Source: Hedera helix (taxonomy: Eukaryota > Streptophyta > Magnoliopsida > Apiales > Araliaceae). Taken from it: a DNA stretch of 64,000 nt. The stretch lies in assembly GCA_947179155.2 (NCBI GenBank), contig OX359282.1:18616510-18680509 (forward strand). The letters are read 5' to 3'. The position numbers and the translations under genes are program-made. Under the pieces are notes generated by a model. It ran no database searches, was not told the DNA's origin, and worked only from the letters and a program-made list of their open reading frames with translations. How positions within the stretch are numbered: the stretch's first letter is position 1; every line of letters begins with the position of its first letter. This document shows, piece by piece, positions 31,912 to 42,998 of this stretch.

Positions 31912-34398
31912 CTACTCAAACAGATGCGGATAGTTAGCCCTCATCTTTTCTTCAAGCTCCCACGTAGCTTCCTCAGCGTTGTGGTTCCTCCAAAGGACTT
32001 TGACAGAATGTATAACCTTATTCCGTAAACTCTGCTCTTTCCTATCTAGTATCTGGACAGGAATTTCCTCGTACGATAAGTCTTTCTCGACTTGTATTGG
32101 CTCATAGGATATGACATGTTTGTGGTCTAGCTTGTATGGTCGCAGCACTGACACATGAAACACATTGTGAATATGCTCAAGTTCAGGAGGTAAAGCTACC
32201 TCGTACGCCACTTCGCCCACTCTCTTTAATATCTCGAACGGTCCTATGAACCTCGGACTCAGCTTCCCTTTCTTTCCAAATCGGATCTTCCCCTTCCAGG
32301 GAGATACCTTCATGAACACAAAACTTCCAACTTCGAAGTCTCGCTTCTGTCGATGTAAATCGGCGTATTTCTTCTGACGGTCCTGAGCTGCTACTAGCCG
32401 AGCTCTTATTACCTTGATAATCTCTACCGTTTGTTGAACCAATTCCGGCCCCAACAATCGGCGTTCTCCTACCTCATCCCAACATAGAGGTGTTCTGCAC
32501 TTTCTTCCGTACAATGCTTCGTAAGGCGGCATGCCTATGCTTGCATGATAACTATTGTTGTATGCAAACTCAACTAATGGTAGATGGTTCTCCCAACTGC
32601 CCTTGAAATCCATCACACAGGCCCAGAGCATATCTTCCAATGTCTGTATTGTTCTTTCACTTTGCCCATCGGTCTGTGGATGATATGTTGTACTCATTCT
32701 CAATTGTGTCCCCAATCTCTCCTGAAGACTTCTCCAAAATTTTGACGTGAAGCGCGGATCTCTGTCTGACACAATCGATATCGGCACCCCATGTCTCGAA
32801 ACTATCTCCTTGATGTACAGTTTAGCCAACTGATCCAAACTGAACTTAATCTTGATCGGCAAAAAGTGCGCTGACTTTGTTAGTCGATCTACAATCACCC
32901 ATATTGCGTCAAATCCCTTCTGTGTTGCTGGAAGTCCTACCACAAAATCCATTGTGATATGCTCCCATTTCCACTCAGGAATCTCTAACGGCTGTAGTAA
33001 TCCACTTGGTCTCTGATGTTCAGCCTTTACCCTTTGACAAGTTAGACATCGGCTGACACATTCTGCGACCTCCCTTTTTAAATTCGGCCACCAAAAATGC
33101 TGACGTAGATCTTGATACATCTTCGTACTTCCCGGATGTATCGAGTATCTCGCACTGTGGGCCTCTTGCAAGATCTCTTCTCGTAGTTCGGGCACTAGCG
33201 GCACCCAAACACGATTTTCAAATCTTAGCAATCCCATGCTATCTTCCTTGAACTTGACCTCTTCCCCTTCGGTCATTCTCATCCTTATTCTGACACATTC
33301 TTCATCTTTGTCTTGAGCCTCTTTTACCCGATCTAACAGGGTTGGGCTCGCTTCCACTTCCATTGACTCATTTGGATTTCTTACCTCCAACTCCATTCGA
33401 GCCATCTCTTGAACCAATTGTTCCTGATCTGTCAAGATGAACAATTTCTCCCTGCTCTTTCTGCTTAGAGCATCTGCTACTACGTTGGCCTTGCCGGGAT
33501 GATATAGAATTTCACAATCATAGTCTTTGATCAATTCTAACAATCTCTGTTGCCTCATATTTAACTCCTTCTGTGTGAAGATATACTTCAGACTCTTGTG
33601 GTCCGTGAATATCTCACATTTCTCTCCATATAAATAATGTCTCCAGATTTTAAGGGCAAACACTACCGCAGCCAGCTCCAAGTCGTGGGTAGGGTATCCC
33701 TTCTCGTAATCCTTAAACTGTCTGGACGCATACGCAACGACCTTGCCGTTTTGCATAAGCACACAGCCAAGTCCCTTGTGCGATGCATCACTGTAGACCG
33801 TAAAACCTCCCGTATCGTCCGGTAAAGTCAATACAGGTGCTTCACTAAGTCTCTTCTTTAGCTCCTGAAAACTCTCCTCACACTTCTCCGTCCATACGTA
33901 TTTCACCGTCTTCCTCGTTAGATTGGTCAGCGGTGTTGCTATCTTTGAAAAATCTTGAATAAATCTCCGATAGTAACCCGCTAACCCCAAGAAACTTCTT
34001 ACCTTCGTCGGCGTCCTTGGTTGCTCCCAATTCATCACCGCTTCCACCTTTGCTGGATCTACTGAAACTCCCTCCTTGTCAATGACATGACCTAAAAATT
34101 GAACTCTCTCCAACCAGAATTCACACTTTGAAAATTTAGCATACAACTGCTCCTTCCGTAAAATCTCCAACACCAATCTTAGGTGTTCAGCATGCTCCTC
34201 CCCCGTTTTAGAATACACCAGAATATCGTCAATGAACACAACAACAAATTTATCCAAGTACTGCTTGAATATTCTGTTCATCATGTCCATAAATGCGGCT
34301 GGCGCATTCGTCAGTCCAAACGACATCACCAGAAACTCATAATGCCCATATCGAGTTCTGAATGCCGTCTTGGGTACATCCTCCTTCCTAACTTTCAA
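31912..34398 (-). CDS. GY2 pol: RT (rest), RNase H, integrase, chromodomain
   Basis: 828 codons follow a TAG (34401-34399) in the same frame as the upstream gag-PR-RT, so this is the second part of one polyprotein; the first codon is TTG and is not a real start. RT active site FIDD (residues 55-58) in VVVFIDDILVYSK; RNase H D204, E241 and D266 (YSDAS, DLELAA, TDHKS). Integrase zinc H414, H421, C451, C454; catalytic D484 (MDFVVGLP), D545 (SDRDPRF) and E581 (GQSERT). GPY/F region about 690-750; chromodomain about 765-828 ending NYPHLFE. All key residues are present and no frameshift is seen. Copies element RNA and inserts the DNA, with the chromodomain expected to steer to heterochromatin. It ends 47 bases before the LTR. 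Confidence 0.93.
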   Translation of the reverse strand: MKVRKEDVPKTAFRTRYGHYEFLVMSFGLTNAPAAFMDMMNRIFKQYLDKFVVVFIDDILVYSKTGEEHAEHLRLVLEILRKEQLYAKFSKCEFWLERVQFLGHVIDKEGVSVDPAKVEAVMNWEQPRTPTKVRSFLGLAGYYRRFIQDFSKIATPLTNLTRKTVKYVWTEKCEESFQELKKRLSEAPVLTLPDDTGGFTVYSDASHKGLGCVLMQNGKVVAYASRQFKDYEKGYPTHDLELAAVVFALKIWRHYLYGEKCEIFTDHKSLKYIFTQKELNMRQQRLLELIKDYDCEILYHPGKANVVADALSRKSREKLFILTDQEQLVQEMARMELEVRNPNESMEVEASPTLLDRVKEAQDKDEECVRIRMRMTEGEEVKFKEDSMGLLRFENRVWVPLVPELREEILQEAHSARYSIHPGSTKMYQDLRQHFWWPNLKREVAECVSRCLTCQRVKAEHQRPSGLLQPLEIPEWKWEHITMDFVVGLPATQKGFDAIWVIVDRLTKSAHFLPIKIKFSLDQLAKLYIKEIVSRHGVPISIVSDRDPRFTSKFWRSLQERLGTQLRMSTTYHPQTDGQSERTIQTLEDMLWACVMDFKGSWENHLPLVEFAYNNSYHASIGMPPYEALYGRKCRTPLCWDEVGERRLLGPELVQQTVEIIKVIRARLVAAQDRQKKYADLHRQKRDFEVGSFVFMKVSPWKGKIRFGKKGKLSPRFIGPFEILKRVGEVAYEVALPPELEHIHNVFHVSVLRPYKLDHKHVISYEPIQVEKDLSYEEIPVQILDRKEQSLRNKVIHSVKVLWRNHNAEEATWELEEKMRANYPHLFE

Positions 34399-36447
34399 CT
34401 AATGATAACCAGTCCTCAAGTCAATCTTTGAAAAGTACTTCGCCCCTTTCAATTGATCGAAAAGATCGTCAATTCGTGGCAATGGGTACTTGTTCTTAAT
34501 TGTCACCTTATTCAGCTCTCTGTAATCCATACATAATCTCATCGATCCATCCTTCTTCTTTACAAACAGCACCGGTGCTCCCCATGGAGAAACACTTGGC
34601 TGGATGTACTTATTATCCAACAACTCCTGCAATTGCACCATCAACTCTTTCATTTCTACCGGAGCCATTCTATATGGTGCCTTTGATATCGGCGCTGTCC
34701 CCGGTACTAAATCAATCTCAAATTCTATTTCTCTGTCCGGCGGTAAGCCTGGCAGTACATCTGGAAAAACATCCATAAACTCCCTAACTACTGGTATTTG
34801 CTCCATCTCGGGACTCACCACTTGTGTGTCCACTAGGTGAGCCAAATACCCTACACATCCTTTCTTCAACAGTTTCTTGGCCTGCATCATCGTCAGACAT
34901 GCAGATTGTCTAGACGACTTGATGCCATAAAATACGACCTTAGACCTGTTCGGTGTCTTAAGGTGTATACACTTCTTTTGACAATCAATTATAGCTCCAT
35001 GGTTAAACAACCAATCCATTCCAAGTATAACGTCAAACTCCCCCAATCGTATCGGAATTAAATTTACACTCAACTTCTGACCCCTGATTTCAGCACAACA
35101 GTTCCTATGTACATACTCTACAGGAATCACCTCTTTATTAGCAACTTCTATGTTCATTGGGTTCTCTAATTTTTCTCTAGGCAATTCTAACCGTCTAGCG
35201 AATTCATCAGACACAAATGAACAGGTAGCACCCGAATCAAATAATACGTAAGCATTTATTTCATTGATCGGAATAATACCTGACACCACGTCTTTTGATT
35301 CGACGGCGTCCTGCACCGTCATGTTGAAAGTCCGTGCCGTTGGTTTGTTCTGTGGCACCGGCCCTCCAATGGTCAGTTTGGCGTTGTTGTTGTTGTTGTT
35401 ACTTCCCCTAAAGCCCGAACTCCCTCCGGTGTTCTTCTTCTTCGGACAATCTTTAAACTGATGGTCCATGGCCCCGCAGGCGAAACAACCTCCCTTCCTT
35501 TTTGGTGTGGGACAATTAGGAGCGATGCGCCCCTCTTGCCCACAGTTGTAACAAACATTCCTTCCCTTCATGCACTCCCCTGAGTGATTCTTCCTGCATT
35601 GACTGCATTTGCTTGCTTTCTTTGACTCGCTGCCCTGGGGTGTCCCCGAACTGCTGTTGTTATTCCACTTGCGTTTGTTCGAGTTGCTACCCCCGCTGCT
35701 ACCCTCTCTGTTTCCCCCATCGCTTCTCTTCTTGTTTCGTTCTTGATTGTGCTTATTCAAAGCTTCATTTCCACCCTCAGCTATGATAGCTTTCTCCAAC
35801 AGTGTTGCAAAATTTGTGATCTGGAGAACAGCTACCCGACTGTAAACCCATGGTTTCAGCCCCTGTTCGAATCGTCTGGCGCGTCTTGCCTCCGTGTCCA
35901 CCTGATGTGTAGCAAATCTTGCCAATTCATTGAACTTGGCGGCATATTCAGATACCGACATGTTACCCTGCTTTACTTCTAGGAATTTGATTTCCATCCT
36001 AGCCTTTGTACTTTCTGAAAAATAGTTTTCCAAAAATACCTCCTTGAATCGCGCCCACGCGATCGTTCCCTCCCCTGCTCTACTCTTATTGGCCTTCCAC
36101 CAGTGGCTGGCCTCTCCTTTCATCATGAAGGTAGCAAATGAGGTCATTTGCTCCTCCCTAACTAGTGCAACCTCGAAGACTTTTTTCATCTCCTCTATCC
36201 AGGTTTGTGCTTCTATGGGATCCGTGGTCCCTTTGAACTCAGGTGGTCCTATCAGTTTGAAGTCTTTAAAGGTTGCTAGTGGAGCGACATGGTTTGTTGC
36301 TCCAGTAGCCTCTGCGTTGCGTCCGCGAAATGCCCCCATTAGCATTTCTACGAACTCTTGGACAGGGTTTGGTGGTACCCCTCCTGCGTTCACTGACTCT
36401 TCGGGTGGTGGTGGGGGTAGTCGTTGATTTCTTCTCTGTGGCGGCAT
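34399..36447 (-). CDS. GY2 gag, protease and start of RT
   Basis: Starts at ATG 36447 (MPPQRRNQRLPPPPPEE). Capsid domain about residues 80-225 (TWIEEMKKVFEV, ASHWWKAN, FNELARFATH). Three Cys-rich knuckles: C281-C292; C299-C312; and C321-C334 (CFACGAMDHQFKDC, intact). The second reads CYNCGQEGRIAPNC, with Arg at 307 where the CCHC rule needs His, so its zinc binding is probably lost. Protease active site D404-S-G in VLFDSGATCSF. RT begins about 590 (APYRMAPVEMKEL, KKDGSMRLCMDYRELN, catalytic D676 in FSKIDLRTGYH). The frame ends at TAG directly after GYH; relatives have Gln there, consistent with CAG to TAG. Without readthrough no full RT is made. Confidence 0.93.
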   Translation of the reverse strand: MPPQRRNQRLPPPPPEESVNAGGVPPNPVQEFVEMLMGAFRGRNAEATGATNHVAPLATFKDFKLIGPPEFKGTTDPIEAQTWIEEMKKVFEVALVREEQMTSFATFMMKGEASHWWKANKSRAGEGTIAWARFKEVFLENYFSESTKARMEIKFLEVKQGNMSVSEYAAKFNELARFATHQVDTEARRARRFEQGLKPWVYSRVAVLQITNFATLLEKAIIAEGGNEALNKHNQERNKKRSDGGNREGSSGGSNSNKRKWNNNSSSGTPQGSESKKASKCSQCRKNHSGECMKGRNVCYNCGQEGRIAPNCPTPKRKGGCFACGAMDHQFKDCPKKKNTGGSSGFRGSNNNNNNAKLTIGGPVPQNKPTARTFNMTVQDAVESKDVVSGIIPINEINAYVLFDSGATCSFVSDEFARRLELPREKLENPMNIEVANKEVIPVEYVHRNCCAEIRGQKLSVNLIPIRLGEFDVILGMDWLFNHGAIIDCQKKCIHLKTPNRSKVVFYGIKSSRQSACLTMMQAKKLLKKGCVGYLAHLVDTQVVSPEMEQIPVVREFMDVFPDVLPGLPPDREIEFEIDLVPGTAPISKAPYRMAPVEMKELMVQLQELLDNKYIQPSVSPWGAPVLFVKKKDGSMRLCMDYRELNKVTIKNKYPLPRIDDLFDQLKGAKYFSKIDLRTGYH

Positions 36448-36792
36448 TTTCTGTATAAAGAAAATTTAATTAATTAAAGTTGTTTCAATCTTTTTACTTT
36501 CGTTTTGTAGCTTAAGTATTTTAAACTAAAGCACAAATAATCATCTTGACACATATAAACATAAACGAAAATGCATTTATATTCATATGCTAAAACACAG
36601 TGCGTAGCACTTTTACATCATAAGCATACTGCTATAAACGCTGCTAACCCCGATAGTTAAAACAAAAGACGGGATCTAACATATCCCACAACTTCATAGA
36701 GTTGGGATTTACAACATACTAACCCTCCATTGAAACAAAAGTTGGGTTTCTACTGCATCTACGTACATACATCATAAATAAAGAAAATACAA
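36448..36792 (-). other. GY2 spacer between leader ORF and gag
   Basis: 345 bases, AT-rich, no frame of note. It separates the stop of the leader ORF from the gag ATG. A splice or reinitiation signal cannot be judged by eye. Confidence 0.6.
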
Positions 36793-37554
36793 CTAACGGC
36801 GCATCCCTCGACGAACCGCATCGTCGTACTCCTCATCTCCAATAGCCCTGACCACACCCCTACTGATGGTGTGCAAGGTCTGGCCCTCCTCGGCAGGGTA
36901 ATAGTGCACCCTACTCTGGATCCTACCAACTGATGAGCGATAGACGTAACTGAGTCTATCTATCCTCACCTTCTTCTCCCTAACCTCCTCCTCCAGCTCC
37001 ATCATCTGCCCGTGAGCTGCATCACGCTGAAACTCCATATCTAACCTCGCCTCAACGGCCTGCTGCATCTGGCCCCTCATGGCCTCCCTCTCTGCCTGTG
37101 TCTGCTGAATCTTCAGCTCAGCAGCTACTAACTTGGCCTCCATCTCGGCCATCCTCGCCTTCAGCTCTATGTTCTCGCCAGAGAACATATAAGCTGTATC
37201 TCTGTACTACTGCTCTGTCTGCTGGTGGATCTGGTTCTGCTCCTCCAGGTGCTGAACCCTCTCCTCTAGCTCCTCGTTAGCCGTAGTGAGAGTATCGATG
37301 ATGTCACTGGCGACAGTGCCCATGCCATCGACATACTCAGCTGGCTCCTCATCCTCATCATCATCAGTATCAGCCTCCTCCTCACTGTACTGCCCCATAA
37401 CTCCGCCCCAGACAGCGTCCTCTCTATCTCCCTCCTCGGGATCTGACTCTGGCTCCTCGATCGGTGCAGCCACCCGTGGCTGTGCGGTATCCATAGGGAT
37501 ATCCGTATAAATCACCTCCTCTACAGCAGTGCTCGACTGGCCTATCTCCGTCAT
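36793..37554 (-). CDS. GY2 leader ORF: acidic then coiled-coil protein, with an in-frame TAG
   Basis: From ATG 37554 (MTEIGQSSTAVEEV) the frame runs to TAA 36793 and is broken once by TAG at 37209-37207; both halves are in the same frame. Upstream sense codons reach 37680, but the leader ATG at 37554 starts the charged protein. The first 115 residues are acidic (EEPESDPEEGDRED, EEEADTDDDEDEEP). Then a long heptad-like coil spans the stop: NEELEERVQHLEEQNQIH, and after it ENIELKARMAEMEAKL to LEEEVREKKVRIDRL. It ends DDAVRRGMRR. No gag, enzyme or membrane motif is seen. It lies between PBS and gag, where most Tekay elements have no ORF that I know of. Function unknown. Confidence 0.7.
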
Positions 37555-37781
37555 CCTACAATAACATAAATAACACATGTTAGTACAGCAATAAAATATA
37601 TTCATTGATGAAATGAAATGATATTTTATCATGTACATCTCGGCTCGATGGATTTTCTCAATCCACCTCCAAAAATACACAACATGATGAATCTCCCCGA
37701 TTCATCTCCTAACGCACTCGATAAGAGTTTAGTACTAAGGTTATAACCTAGGTTTCGCAATCCTAGCGTTTCTAACCTACA

Positions 37782-37793
37782 GCTTTGATACCA
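37782..37793 (-). other. GY2 primer-binding site
   Basis: Minus strand TGGTATCAAAGC, three bases after the 5' LTR. It differs in one base from TGGTATCAGAGC, the initiator tRNA-Met complement. It fixes the right LTR as the 5' LTR. Confidence 0.85.
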
Positions 37794-37796
37794 ACC

Positions 37797-40700
37797 TGTG
37801 ACGACCCCAAATCCGGGTTCTTTAACCTCGGGTTTGGTTCTCACTGTACAATACTTAACAACAATGAAATACATATATTGTATTCAAACTACGCGGAATA
37901 ATACAAAAGGTTCCTTATATAAAGGCTACACTTCCCAAGGTCTATGAACCTTAAATTGTAACATTACATATCTTAAGGGAAATACAAAAGATTTACAACA
38001 GTAATTACATAACAGTAATTTAAACTAGCATGCAATTACTAAAACTAAGCATTCGCTTTCCTCTTGCCTTTGTTCGATTTAGAGCTTTCGGGATTGGCTG
38101 AAATATAGTCATGATATAGCAAGAATGAGCAACTAAATGGCTCAGCAAGTTTATAAACAACAATCATACGATATATCATGATGAAGGGAAATAACTTCAA
38201 GGTTTCAACAATAGCAATTGTGAAAGATAACAAGAATCAATGTTCAATAAAAGAAGGAATTGACTCTTTACTGCTGAGTGGTCTTTAATGACCATGAACT
38301 GCTACTAAGGTAGAACAGACATATAATGTCTGACTCCTTGTTAAAATAACGGGACACTTGAGGGGATCAGTCCTCTCATGTCCTATGTATATGCATCACA
38401 TTTAGTTTTCTTGCGCGCTGTCGGGTCTTCGACAAATAAAAATCCCCTTTAACTAGGGTTGTTCTATCTCAGTCTTACTGTAAGAATCCGCACCAGCCAA
38501 TGGTTTGGATAAGCTTTTATAATATTCAATTAAATGAATTTAACATGCATTTGTCTAGCCGAAACAATTAGCTTAGACGTTCTTAAACAGTTTGCAAAAG
38601 CAATATGTGCGAATACAATAATCAATAATGATGTGAAGTAATTTTTGATAATTAATTCACTCAAAGGTCTGTCAAGTAACTACGGGTGTAGAATACTTGC
38701 TCAACAATAATTGAAATATAAATACGGTTGAAGAATATCTGCAACAATAAATACAAGTTTAAGGGTAGAAAACTTGCCTGTCTGCTCAGCTACAATAAAT
38801 GTCTAGCTGTAACTAACTTGCTTTGAAAGACCTAACATTAATAAAGTCGGTCTAATAATTAGTACGGCGTATTTGCATAACTATACGCTTGATAATGAAC
38901 TTATTTACCACACATAAGTACTAACACATAATTTACATTAGTCAAAACAATATTATTAACCTTATAGACCCTTAATCATTTTAGGTTAATAATTTAATAA
39001 GTTAGAAAATATTTTTCTTAAGTGTTGGACACTTATTAAGCCCTTAAACAACTTATTACAATTGTTTAATTAAATCGTAATTAAATTCAATTTATTTTAT
39101 TAACTCAATCTCTATTTAATTACTATTTAATCTTGATTAAATAGAAATTAATTAATTAACTCTAGTTATTATTTAAAATAAATAATAACTAATTATACTT
39201 ACTTATTATTTAATTATAATTAAATAATAAATAATTATTGACTTAATTTTAACCTTCTTTAATTTAATATTAATCAACCAATAATTAACTAAGTAATTAA
39301 CCTTACTTATTATTTAATTTAAGAAAATTAAATAATAGTTTACTAATCTTAATCCTCTTTAATTATTATTTAATGTCAATTAAATAATAATTAATTATTT
39401 AATTAATTTTAATTATTATTTAAGGTTAAATAATAATCAAATCATTCTTATTTATTAAATAATAAATTATTACTCTAATAACTTAATTTCCATTAATTGA
39501 TATTTAATGCTAATTAAATAATAATTAATTACTTAATTATCCTTATTTATTATTTAATAATATTTAAATAATAAATAATTAATTTATAAATTTTATCTCT
39601 CTTAAGTATTATTTAATAGGCATTAAATAATAATTGCTAAATTATCATCTTTATTTATTATTAACATTTAAAATAATAAATAAATAATAAATTTATTTAA
39701 CTTAACCATGGTTTAGCTAACTAGATTAATATTTAAAATATTTAAATATTAAACTTATTGAAAAATATCCTCCCCAATATTATTTTTGTATTATTATTAT
39801 TTTTGTTTTAATTTTAAATTAATTTTCAAATATTTAAATTAATTAAAATTAACCCGAATGGCATTTTCGTAAATAAGTTGAAAACGGATCCGAGGGCAGA
39901 ATGGTAATTCTGCCAAGAAAAACACGGAGGGGTATAAAGGTAATTTTGCCGGAATTTTCCTTACCGCGCATGGCGCGCGTTTCAGATTAAACGACCCAAA
40001 ACGACGCCGTTTTTGGAAAGCCTGAAACGGCTTCCGGGCGTACGCGCGGAGTAACTTTTTACGGACGCCAAACGAATGTGAACAGTGGCTGCGCGCGCAT
40101 TGCGCGGAAACCCTTAATTTTTTTCTTCTTCGCAGAATGTGAACAGTGTTCCGGCACACACATTTTAAATAAAAATATAGCATCAAATAAACTTTAACTC
40201 TTCAATAAAAATCCAAAAAAATTACCAATCACCTTATATTAATTTATAACATGAAAAAATAATTTTTCATGATTTAATATCATTATTTTTTTATAAAAAT
40301 TTCTACATCACATAAACTACCATAAATCATAACTTTTTGTGTATAACTCCATTTTGAGTGATTCAAACTTTGTTTTTCTCATTATTTAATGTTCTATAAT
40401 ATTAGAACATTAAACCTAAGTTTTATAAAAATATTTTTGGTAATAAATTTCAAGACTTGATTATACACTATTAAACACATATTTTAGCATACAAATGATA
40501 CCAAAATACAAACCAAACCTATTAAACTCAAGCATGGCATAAATATTACAACTACACATTAATAACTATATTAACATGTTTATACTAACATGATGATTTA
40601 TTTAATTTAAAAACAAACTACATTTAAAATAATCTTTACCTTGTTTTAATGACTATCTTTCTTTTTCTTCCAAAATAGGTGATGAGGTTTGAAGGCATGA

Positions 40701-41099
40701 ACCAAGAACTCCTTCTCCTCCCTTAGTATTTTGCTCTCAATATTTTCTCACACTCTCAAATGCTCACACTTTGCTCTCTAGGAAATTCTCTAGCAATGAA
40801 CTAACCAACCTAGAACAAGTGTGGGGTGTTTCTTTTATAGCCATCTACTAACACACCATTAACTCACTAATTCATCTATGTTGGTCAAATTAAAGGCTAA
40901 TCAAGCTTACTATTTGATGGATTGACATGGTGATTGACTAGTTGATTGACTAGAGTTGTTGGCCAACTTTGATTTAGTGTAAAAGAGAAACAATCTAGCA
41001 AATCAAGCAACATCAAGTGGTTCCTCACAAAAATCAGCAAAATGGCTTTTCCAAGCCATTTTTCCTTTATTTTTTAATGCAAAAATGTGCATATATACA

Positions 41100-41151
<52 letters not shown>

Positions 41152-41602
41152 TCTATATATATATTGACCAAAGTTTGACCCTTATTGGACTTCACATTGG
41201 GCTTGGGATTAACTTTTATTGGGCTCATTCAATTAAATTGTTTGGGCTCAATTTAAATAACACATTGGGCTTATTTTAAATAGTCTAGGTTACATTTAAT
41301 TAAATCAAGCATTGGGCTTGTTTAATTAATTACATGGGCTAGTAATTAAATTAATTACGTGGGCTACTAGGTTAATATCTTTAACCTAGTTTATCAACTT
41401 ATTTGGATTTAAAATATAATCCAATTAGATTTGCTTAAATTAATTATACACTTTGCTTTAATCCTTTAAATAAACATACAAGCACATAAGTACATTTATT
41501 TAATTATCTAATGCATAATTAATTAATGTGAAAATTTTAAATTCATTGCTAAATATTTATTAAGTATATTTACAATGACTAATGAAATTCGTGGTCATTA
41601 CA
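37797..41602 (-). repeat. GY2 5' LTR (right copy, 3806 bp)
   Basis: It is near-identical to 28058-31864. Differences include (TA)22 at 41102-41145 against (TA)13, GCGCGCG for GCGCG at 39972, and a 24-to-3 base replacement after CCAAACGA (40068-40075) that removes half of the 18-bp palindrome. Most substitutions are transitions. Confidence 0.95.
40832..40839 (-). promoter_or_regulatory. Candidate TATA box of GY2 promoter LTR
   Basis: Minus strand TATAAAAG, about 765 bases from the LTR start (41602). This is a plausible U3 length and would drive the leader ORF and gag-pol. Confidence 0.65.
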
Positions 41603-42365
41603 GTAATTAGATCTCATGGCGATTAACACTAGCGTCCTTAATTCATATCAAGTTAATCTCTTAACTCCTTCCAAAAGCCATGGCAATAATTTTAAATAGC
41701 TACTCACTTATTGCAATTATTTTATGAACTATGGCAAATAGGTAGTATATGAAATAATATATAGTTGTATTTTAGTGGTCTAATAACTTTGATTTTTTTT
41801 TTCTTTCATTAGACAAAGGTTTAAGTTGAGGGTTCCATGTACAAAGGCAACACCTAAGGTACTTAACACTACAACCTTTTAGTTTATATTTACTTTAATT
41901 TAAATAATAGAATTTTTAACTATAAAAAAATAACGTGAATGAAAATAATAATGCAACGTAAATAAAACTTATAAAAAATCCGCTAGAAAAATAAATAAGC
42001 TATATGTTTTAAATACGTGCTATTTTATTATTTGTTACGTTTTGATTTAAACAACAATATTAAATGTTTTTTTTTAATTTACCTTACATTTACAAAAACA
42101 TGAGAAAAGAAACAAGATAAAAACACAAATTCTGAATACCTATAGTCCAAAAGTAGTTATTTAAGAAAATGTTCATCAATAGCTATTAAAGAACTCTCTA
42201 TTTAATTTTGAACAAAAATTTAAATTAGACATTGAAAAATAGCCTAAAATAGTAAAATAAATCATTAAAATTGATTTATAAAAGGTAGTAAGAGAAGATA
42301 GAAGTTGTTCAAAACTAACTCTACGAATCTCTCCCATCGCCAAAAATATTATATTTATATATTAT
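41603..42365. other. Unassigned AT-rich DNA right of GY2
   Basis: Starts with the TSD GTAAT. No gene, ORF or element ends are recognised; it continues the sequence interrupted at 28057. Confidence 0.5.
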
Positions 42366-42927
42366 TGTTGGGATATAATTTATTGGACCTCAGATTTGGT
42401 GTGGGCCAATGATTATTATCTATTTGAAGTTAGGTTGGGACATTTTTACACATTATAATGGGCCTAGATTTGGGTTAGCCCATTCAAGTGTTTTCTTTGA
42501 GGCAGTTTGGGTGAGTTAGGAAGGAAACAATCCATATTGACACAAGATTCTAAATTAAATTGTGATCCTGGATTTCAGGGGTGATAAGCATTGACCAATT
42601 AACATCATAATTCTAATTGGATCCTGTCAAGGGTTTTCCTATCCTAATCAGTTACGAGGAGTTAAGGCGGTTGATGAAAAAGTAAAAATAAGGCCACAAG
42701 CATAGAAATCAGTTAACACAATTCTAATTCTCAACTATCAACTTTTATTCCAGTAATTTATCGGTTTTTCATTGTTACACTTTTTTGCCTATACTTATTC
42801 TTACACCGGAGTATCCCTGGATGGCCTAAGCCGTCACCCGATCCATGGGGTGTCTAATGGTTGTTCTTGAGTGCAGGTAGCTCGTTGTTTGGTGATTTCA
42901 ATGGGTGAACAAAATCACGCGTAAACA
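42366..42927 (+). repeat. Probable 5' LTR of the Tat-type fragment
   Basis: Ends TGTT...AACA are inverted. Just after it, TTAGCACTAGAAGGA (42928-42942) resembles a G-to-A-worn form of TTGGCGCTAGAAGGA, a PBS-region string found in Tat-type elements. No second copy exists in the window, so the limits are inferred. Confidence 0.5.
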
Positions 42928-42998
42928 TTAGCACTAGAAGGAATGTTGTTGGTATTTGATATATAAATCACCAATTGTAGTTTTGAGGGTTATTGTTT

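Larger units (their letters stand above)
28058..41602 (-). mobile_element. GY2: complete, young Tekay-type Ty3/gypsy chromovirus
   Basis: LTRs of 3807 and 3806 bp are flanked by the perfect TSD GTAAT (28053-28057 and 41603-41607). In element direction the LTR runs TGTAATGACCACG...GGGGTCGTCACA. It has PBS, leader ORF, gag-PR-RT-RH-INT-chromodomain and PPT. By eye the LTRs differ by about two dozen substitutions, a (TA)n length change, a 2-bp indel and one deletion, roughly 0.6%, so insertion is recent. The coding frame is open except for two TAG codons. Long LTRs and chromodomain fit Tekay/Del. Confidence 0.95.

Noticed and set aside
34183..36427. Several plus-strand open frames of 60-130 codons opposite GY2 gag-pol
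   Set aside because: They are antisense to a clearly conserved polyprotein and show no motifs of their own.
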